This document shows, in pieces, positions 58,709 through 64,000 of a stretch of DNA of 64,000 nt. Position 1 is the stretch's first letter. The number at the start of each line of letters is the position of its first letter. The translations under genes and the position numbers were made by a program. The notes below the pieces were generated by a model. The model made no database searches and had not been told where the DNA came from. It worked only from the letters and a program-made list of their open reading frames with translations. The DNA is from JAYWXI01 sp036016955 (GTDB taxonomy: Bacteria > Bacteroidota > Bacteroidia > Flavobacteriales > Weeksellaceae): NCBI RefSeq assembly GCF_036016955.1, contig NZ_JAYWXI010000012.1, positions 8,632 to 72,631 of the forward strand. Direction: 5' to 3'.

Positions 58709-59788
58709 ATGAAGGGATTTAAAGTGGTTTTGAGAGGGTTGGTGGCCTTGGTGTTTATTGGGTCAGGACTGGTGAAAGCGGTGGATCCGGTGGGGTTTTC
58801 GTTTAAGCTGGAGGAATATTTTTCGCCCACGGTTTTTGATAGTCCTTTTTTGGAGCGGTATGCTTTGCCTTTGGCTGTGGCGGTTTCTGTGGCCGAGGTA
58901 TTGGCGGGCTTGTTTCTGCTTCTGACCTTGCAGGTGCGGAGGGTGCTTTTGTTTTTGATTGCGTTGTGTTTGTTTTTTGCCTTCCTTACGTTTTATTCGG
59001 CTTATTATAATGTGGTTACGGATTGCGGTTGCTTTGGGGATGCGCTTAAGCTTACGCCCTGGCAGAGCTTTTGGAAGGATGTGGTTTTGCTTGCGGGGCT
59101 TTTGGTGTTGTGGAGAAGTTTTCGAGAGAGTGCTCGGGGGCGGGGTTTTGGATGGCGGATTGGGTTTTTCATTTTGGGGGTAACGGTTTTGGCTTGGGTG
59201 GTTTACCGAGGGATCTGGCATGAGCCTTTGGTGGATTTTCGCGATTATAAGGTTGGCGTGGATTTAAACTCCGAAAAGCGAAAGATGGTAGAGAATCCCA
59301 ACCAGTATGCGACTTTTTATCTTTTGAAAAATCAGAAAACGGGTGAGGAGCGGGAAGTCAATCAGGACGAATATGTTTTGGATCGGACGTTTTGGGCGGA
59401 AGGTTCTCCGTGGCAAATACAGAAAGATCGTACGGTTACGCTGTTGGTTCGGCAGGGGTATTCTTCTGAGATTTCCAAGTTTCGCCTTGAGGATGCTTTG
59501 GGTAACGATCGTACGCAGGAGATTCTGAAGGCCGATCGGGTGGTGCTTTTGTTTTCTTATCGTCCTTCGGCTATGGCTTCCGAATCGCTTGAAGCGGTGG
59601 GGCGGATTGTTTTGCAATACCCTTTGGTTTACGGGGTTTCCACGGAAACGGGAGCATTTCCTTCGGTGGAAACTTTTTTAATGGATGCCACTGCGATTAA
59701 AACGATTGCTCGGAGTAATCCTTTTGTTTTGGTTTTGGCTAAAGGCGTGATTGTGGAGAAGAAATCTTTGTCGGATTTTGTGAAATAA
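58709..59788 (+). CDS. BT_3928 family (DoxX-like) membrane protein
   Basis: The 359-residue protein starts with a DoxX/MauE-like four-helix membrane domain (MKGFKVVLRGLVALVFIGSGLVKAVDP). It contains the cysteine loop VTDCGCFGDALKL and one more helix near residue 155. The C-terminal 190 residues are soluble (VDLNSEKRKMVENPNQY onward) and face the periplasm by topology. The CGC motif suggests a redox or thiol role, but function is unproven. It lies 21 bases after the DUF1599 gene. Confidence 0.85.
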   Translation: MKGFKVVLRGLVALVFIGSGLVKAVDPVGFSFKLEEYFSPTVFDSPFLERYALPLAVAVSVAEVLAGLFLLLTLQVRRVLLFLIALCLFFAFLTFYSAYYNVVTDCGCFGDALKLTPWQSFWKDVVLLAGLLVLWRSFRESARGRGFGWRIGFFILGVTVLAWVVYRGIWHEPLVDFRDYKVGVDLNSEKRKMVENPNQYATFYLLKNQKTGEEREVNQDEYVLDRTFWAEGSPWQIQKDRTVTLLVRQGYSSEISKFRLEDALGNDRTQEILKADRVVLLFSYRPSAMASESLEAVGRIVLQYPLVYGVSTETGAFPSVETFLMDATAIKTIARSNPFVLVLAKGVIVEKKSLSDFVK

Positions 59789-59850
59789 TTTTGTTAAATT
59801 TGAAAAGGCCGATCGACGGCTGTAAACGGTAAAAATAAAAATTTAGGACG

Positions 59851-60204
59851 ATGATACAAAAATCCAATAAATCGATTGCGGGTTATCATTTGCTGATGAT
59901 TCTTTCGGCGGTGGATAACGAGTTTGCTCCTGAGGAAGGGCTAAAAATACAAGAATATTTATCGGAGGAGTTTCCTTTCCGGATGAATTTGGATAACGAG
60001 TTGGAAGTGATTGCCACGTTGCAACCTGAGGACTGGAAGGATCACTTTGAGTTTCACGCGCGGTGTTTTTTCGATGATTCGACCGAGAAAGAAAGGGTGA
60101 AGTTTGCCAAATTTGCCAAATCGCTTATTAAGGCTGATAGTGAAGTGAGTGAGGACGAGCACCGATTTTATAAACTCTTAAAAAATATTTGGAAGCTGGA
60201 TTAG
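59851..60204 (+). CDS. Small TerB-like helical protein
   Basis: The 117-residue all-helical protein has LLMILSAVDNEFAPEEGLKIQEYL and FAKSLIKADSEVSEDEHRFYKLLKNI, two TerB-type halves with acidic metal-binding positions (DNEFxxEE, DSEVSEDE). TerB-like proteins bind divalent metal at membranes; the role here is open. Confidence 0.7.
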   Translation: MIQKSNKSIAGYHLLMILSAVDNEFAPEEGLKIQEYLSEEFPFRMNLDNELEVIATLQPEDWKDHFEFHARCFFDDSTEKERVKFAKFAKSLIKADSEVSEDEHRFYKLLKNIWKLD

Positions 60205-60226
60205 GGCTTTGTTAAAAAAATATAAA

Positions 60227-62353
60227 ATGAAGTCTACGATTATTGCTTCTTTTTTTTGTTCTGTTACGATGATGTCTGCACAACACTGGCCGGAAATTGC
60301 CCCACCTGTCGCCGAAAAAAAACCGTATAGTCGTACGATCCACGGAGATACGGTGGAAGACCCTTACTATTGGTTGAACGATTATTTTAAGAAAGGGAAA
60401 GATTCGTCCAAGGTGGTGGATTATCTTGCGGCGGAAAACCGTTATTTGGAGGCGATGATGAAGGATACCGAGCCTCTCAGGGAAGAGCTTTTTCGGGAGA
60501 TGAAGGCTCGAATTAAGGAAAAGGACGAGTCGGTTCCGGTGTTTAAGGACGGCTATTATTATTATACCCGTACCGAGGAGGGGAAACAGTACTATAAGTA
60601 TGCTCGGAAGAAAGGCAGCCTTCAGGCTGAGGAAGAAATTCTTTTGGACGTGGATCAGATGGCGGAAGGCAAACCCTATTATTCGGTGGGGGGCTTTAGC
60701 GTAAGTCCGGATAACCAAAAGCTGATTTTTGGGGTGGATGAGGTTTCCCGCAGGCAGTATAAGCTTTTTTTGAAGGATTTGAGGACCGGTAAGGTGACGG
60801 ATCTTAATATTTCGGGAACATCGGGGCATGCCACTTGGGCGAACGATAACCGGACGATTTTTTACACGTCGAATAACCCCGTAACGCTGCTTTCGGAGAA
60901 AATTATGCGTCATGTTATTGGTACGGATTCTTCCGAGGATGTGGTGGTTTATGAGGAAAAGGACAAGACCAATTACATTGGGCAGTATAAGTCTAAAAAC
61001 AAGAACTATATTTTTATCGAATCTTCTTCCACGACGTCTTCGGAGGTGTGGTACCTTTCGGCGGATAAACCGATGGAGGCGTTTAAAGTTTTTCAGCCCA
61101 GAATGAAAAACGTTATTTATGATGTTGTGGCATTGGAAGATCGTTTTTTGATTCGAACCAACAAAGACGCGCTCAATTTCAAGGTGATGGAAACCCCTTT
61201 GACTAAGACAGGTGTGGGGTATTGGCGGGATTTTGTGGCTCATCGGGAGACGGTTTTGCTTGAGGGGGTGGAAGCGTTTAAGGATTTTTTGATTTTTAGG
61301 GAAAGGGAAAACGGTCTCACTCAGCTGGTTGTAATGCATCGGAAAACGGGGCGGAAAGAGCTTTTAGCGTTCGATGAGCCGACTTATACCGTTTACCCGA
61401 TGGATAATCCGGAGTATGATACGGCTAAATTTCGTTTTGGATACACTTCGATGATTACGCCGATGTCGCAGTACGAGCAAGACTTGACTACGGGACGGCG
61501 GGTGCTGCTTAAGCAAACCGAAGTTTTGGGTGGCTATCGTAAGGAGGATTATGTGACGGAACGCCTGTTTGCTACGGCCAAGGACGGAACGCGGATTCCT
61601 ATTTCCTTGGTTTACCGAAAGGATTTTGAGAAGAATGGCAAGCGTCCTTTGCTGCTTTATGCTTATGGCTCTTACGGAAATTCGATGAATGCTTCGTTTA
61701 ATGTTCACCGGTTGTCTTTGTTGGATCGTGGGTTTGCCTTTGCGATTGCTCATATCCGCGGCGGTCAGGAAATGGGGCGGAAGTGGTATGAAGAGGGGAA
61801 AATGATGAAGAAAATCAATACGTTCACGGATTTTATTGCTTGCGGGAATTATTTGGTGGCGCAGAACTATACTTCTCCCGAGCATTTGTACGCTCAGGGA
61901 GGGTCAGCCGGAGGGCTTTTGATGGGGGCGGTGGCGAACATGGCTCCGGAACTTTGGAAGGGGATGGTGGCTCAGGTTCCTTTTGTGGACGTGGTCAATA
62001 CGATGTTGGACGAAACGATTCCGTTGACCACTAACGAGTACGACGAGTGGGGGAATCCTAACGATAAAGCCGCTTATTATTATATGAAATCGTATTCGCC
62101 TTATGAAAATGTGGAACGTAAGCCTTACCCGAATCTTTTGATTACAACGGGGCTTCATGATTCTCAGGTTCAGTATTTTGAACCGGCGAAATGGACGGCG
62201 AGGCTCAGGGATATGAAGCAGGGGAATAATGTGGTATTGATGAAAACCGATATGGCTTACGGGCATGGCGGTGCGTCGGGGCGTTTCGATTATCTGAAGG
62301 ATTTGGCTTTGGTTTATGCTTTTATGCTTAAGTTGGAAGGTTTAAATAAATAA
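60227..62353 (+). CDS. Prolyl oligopeptidase family (S9) serine peptidase, secreted
   Basis: The ATG at 60227 gives 708 residues with a signal peptide (MKSTIIASFFCSVTMMSAQ). A beta-propeller occupies about residues 60-410. The hydrolase domain has the nucleophile in YAQGGSAGGLLMGA, Asp in GLHDSQVQYFEPAKW and His in YGHGGASGRFDYL. The subgroup is closest to oligopeptidase B / prolyl endopeptidase, which cleave short peptides after basic residues or proline. Location is periplasmic or extracellular. Confidence 0.93.
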   Translation: MKSTIIASFFCSVTMMSAQHWPEIAPPVAEKKPYSRTIHGDTVEDPYYWLNDYFKKGKDSSKVVDYLAAENRYLEAMMKDTEPLREELFREMKARIKEKDESVPVFKDGYYYYTRTEEGKQYYKYARKKGSLQAEEEILLDVDQMAEGKPYYSVGGFSVSPDNQKLIFGVDEVSRRQYKLFLKDLRTGKVTDLNISGTSGHATWANDNRTIFYTSNNPVTLLSEKIMRHVIGTDSSEDVVVYEEKDKTNYIGQYKSKNKNYIFIESSSTTSSEVWYLSADKPMEAFKVFQPRMKNVIYDVVALEDRFLIRTNKDALNFKVMETPLTKTGVGYWRDFVAHRETVLLEGVEAFKDFLIFRERENGLTQLVVMHRKTGRKELLAFDEPTYTVYPMDNPEYDTAKFRFGYTSMITPMSQYEQDLTTGRRVLLKQTEVLGGYRKEDYVTERLFATAKDGTRIPISLVYRKDFEKNGKRPLLLYAYGSYGNSMNASFNVHRLSLLDRGFAFAIAHIRGGQEMGRKWYEEGKMMKKINTFTDFIACGNYLVAQNYTSPEHLYAQGGSAGGLLMGAVANMAPELWKGMVAQVPFVDVVNTMLDETIPLTTNEYDEWGNPNDKAAYYYMKSYSPYENVERKPYPNLLITTGLHDSQVQYFEPAKWTARLRDMKQGNNVVLMKTDMAYGHGGASGRFDYLKDLALVYAFMLKLEGLNK

Positions 62354-62409
62354 CATTATATATTATTGTGAAATGACGGAGTGAGGCTTCGTCCAAAAAA
62401 ATAAACGGT

Positions 62410-63171
62410 ATGAGAAAGAAAATTGTAGCGGGCAATTGGAAAATGAATAAGGATTTCCAGTCGGCCAAGGCGTTGGTTAATCAGTTAAGAACGTACGTGG
62501 ATACCCACTCTGTGCATTGCGAGGTGTACATTGCGCCGCCGTCTTTATATACGGTTTCGGCGGTGGAAGAAGCGAAGGGGTCTGCACTTGGGGTGTACAC
62601 TCAGGATGTTAGCGAGCACGAAAGCGGGGCATACACCGGAGAGATTTCAGTGGATATGGTGAAGTCGGTGGGGGCTCAAGGCTGTATCATTGGGCATTCG
62701 GAGCGGCGTCAGTACCATGGGGAGACGGATTCGCATTGCAATCGTAAAGTTAAGATGGCATTGGATAAGGGGCTTGTTCCGATTTATTGCAACGGGGAAA
62801 CCTTGGAGCAAAGAAAGGCGGGGCAGCACTTGGAGGTCGTGAAGAATCAAACGGAGGTGGCTTTGTTTACGTTATCGGCGGAAGAAATCAAGAAAGTGGT
62901 GATTGCTTACGAGCCGGTTTGGGCGATTGGTACGGGGGAGACGGCTACGCCAGCGCAGGCGCAGGAGATTCACCAGCATATACGGGGGCTTATTGCTTCT
63001 AAATATGGGCAAGCGGTTGCTGATGAGGTTTCGATTCTTTATGGGGGGTCGGTAAAGCCGGATAATGCGAAGGAGATTTTTTCGCAACCGGATATTGATG
63101 GCGGATTGATTGGAGGAGCTGCATTGAAGCTGGAGGATTTTTCCAAAATTATAGAAGCTTTCGACGCTTAG
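62410..63171 (+). CDS. tpiA: Triosephosphate isomerase
   Basis: The 253-residue protein has the TIM signature set: VAGNWKMNKD, IIGHSERRQYHGETD (His), VIAYEPVWAIGTGETATPAQ (Glu) and YGGSVKPDNAKE. It interconverts dihydroxyacetone phosphate and glyceraldehyde 3-phosphate in glycolysis. A TIM gene near BT_3928 and DUF1599 is the usual neighbourhood in this phylum, here interrupted by the TerB-like and S9 genes. Confidence 0.97.
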   Translation: MRKKIVAGNWKMNKDFQSAKALVNQLRTYVDTHSVHCEVYIAPPSLYTVSAVEEAKGSALGVYTQDVSEHESGAYTGEISVDMVKSVGAQGCIIGHSERRQYHGETDSHCNRKVKMALDKGLVPIYCNGETLEQRKAGQHLEVVKNQTEVALFTLSAEEIKKVVIAYEPVWAIGTGETATPAQAQEIHQHIRGLIASKYGQAVADEVSILYGGSVKPDNAKEIFSQPDIDGGLIGGAALKLEDFSKIIEAFDA

Positions 63172-63201
63172 TTTTTTGATTTGGCTTGGCTAAGTTTTAG
63201 G

Positions 63202-63222
63202 ACCCCGACATTTTGTTGGGGT
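63202..63222 (+). terminator. Terminator of tpiA
   Basis: ACCCCGACA and TGTTGGGGT pair around a 3-nt loop (one wobble), followed by TATTTGTTTTT. Confidence 0.75.
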
Positions 63223-63383
63223 TATTTGTTTTTGGCGTGAGTTTATGCGTTTATACATTATATATATAATGGTATACGTATTGGGATTACGGTGTTTTTC
63301 TTGTTTTTGGATTTGTTTGAAAAAAAATCTTCTTGTAAATCAGTTAGTTGGGTTTTATGGGGTTAAAAAAAAGGTTTAGGGTA

Positions 63384-63413
63384 TTGTGAAGAAATAAAAA
63401 AGTTGTATTTTTG
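63384..63413 (+). promoter_or_regulatory. rRNA operon promoter P1
   Basis: TTG (63384-63386), 19-base spacer, TATTTTTG (63406-63413). Confidence 0.65.
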
Positions 63414-63488
63414 CAGTCCCAAATGAGGGGAGCAGGAGATACGGATTGATAAAGTTGGAGTTTTAGAAAAAAAAACGAAAAAAATATT

Positions 63489-63518
63489 TTGTCAATTTAA
63501 AAATACTTTTTATCTTTG
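63489..63518 (+). promoter_or_regulatory. rRNA operon promoter P2
   Basis: TTG (63489-63491), 19-base spacer, TATCTTTG (63511-63518). The preceding AAAAATATTTTGTCA is shared with P3. Confidence 0.7.
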
Positions 63519-63626
63519 TGAACCGTGTTTGAGCGATCGACGCGGGAAGCGCAGAAGGGTAGGTTGATAGGATTGATTTTGAGATTAAGCTTACGAAAAA
63601 AAGTTTAAATTTTTTCAAAAAATATT

Positions 63627-63656
63627 TTGTCAGTTCAAAAATAAGTATTACTTTTG
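63627..63656 (+). promoter_or_regulatory. rRNA operon promoter P3
   Basis: TTG (63627-63629), 19-base spacer, TACTTTTG (63649-63656). Shares AAAAATATTTTGTCA and CAAAAATA with the P2 region, pointing to a duplicated promoter. The 16S leader begins about 7 bases later and runs about 135 bases. Confidence 0.7.
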
Positions 63657-63793
63657 CACTCGCAAATCGGAAATAATGAAAGTTATTAAAGATTAAAGCG
63701 AAAAGAGAAGAGATCATTGAAATAAGATATAACAACCAAGTAAGGAAAAGACCAAAGCGAAGTCAAAGACTTTGAGTGAGTTCGGACAAACAT

Positions 63794-64000
<207 letters not shown>

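Overview
The window is chromosomal DNA of a Bacteroidota bacterium, most likely a Flavobacteriales member of the Chryseobacterium/Weeksellaceae clade. The 16S rRNA 5' end at the right edge reads like that clade. Promoters follow the Bacteroidota TTG / TAnnTTTG pattern, and start codons sit in AT-rich leaders. Clade-typical genes are present: mevalonate decarboxylase, BT_3928-type DoxX protein, DUF2723 glycosyltransferase, a T9SS sorting domain and a candidate sulfonolipid (capnine-type) gene pair. Base composition is moderately GC for this group; genus and species cannot be named from the window.

Layout. 1-9.5 kb: a cut-off small secreted protein with a T9SS-like C-terminal domain, an M28 peptidase, a DEAD-box helicase, the hpt-adk-obgE cluster, a DUF2459 protein, a glycosyltransferase and a polysaccharide flippase. 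9.5-19 kb: a GH13 lipoprotein, a TlpA-like thioredoxin, ahcY, a phosphopantetheinyl transferase, a FUSC-family membrane protein, then two PLP enzymes fitting CapB and CapA of sulfonolipid synthesis. 19-37.6 kb: two large membrane glycosyltransferase-like proteins, kdsA, a TonB-dependent receptor, GNAT, a glutamate/aspartate-type symporter, BrnQ, Mrp and NfuA-like Fe-S proteins, an outer-membrane barrel, aldehyde dehydrogenase, an SDR, CorA and FabH. 45.8-64 kb: tRNA-Pro, a zinc-ribbon protein, ssb, an HRDC protein, hisS, epimerase, FadD-like ligase, mvaD, purK, an SH3 protein, prmA, trmH, folP, DUF1599, BT_3928, a TerB-like protein, an S9 peptidase, tpiA, three tandem rRNA promoters and the start of 16S rRNA.

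The centrepiece is 37.6-45.5 kb, a complete diversity-generating retroelement (DGR) inside a chromosomal accessory island with no phage genes nearby. A 948-residue secreted protein (signal peptide, Ig-like repeats, C-terminal FISUMP domain) ends in a 165-bp variable repeat (VR). A matching 165-bp template repeat (TR) lies 504 bp downstream. The two copies differ at 13 positions, and all 13 are adenines in the TR (8 A-to-G, 5 A-to-T). Downstream of the TR are three overlapping genes: a MutS-domain-I-like accessory protein (MSL type), a DGR-class reverse transcriptase (IGSLTSQ and YVDD motifs) and an Avd-like four-helix protein. A GC-rich hairpin sits 22 nt after the VR. The DGR is bracketed by two paralogous HU-like DNA-binding genes that share related upstream sequence, and the leader of the first contains a (CA)16 microsatellite just downstream of a good promoter. 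Together these suggest a cellular surface or secreted binding protein diversified by mutagenic retrohoming, possibly with phase-variable expression.
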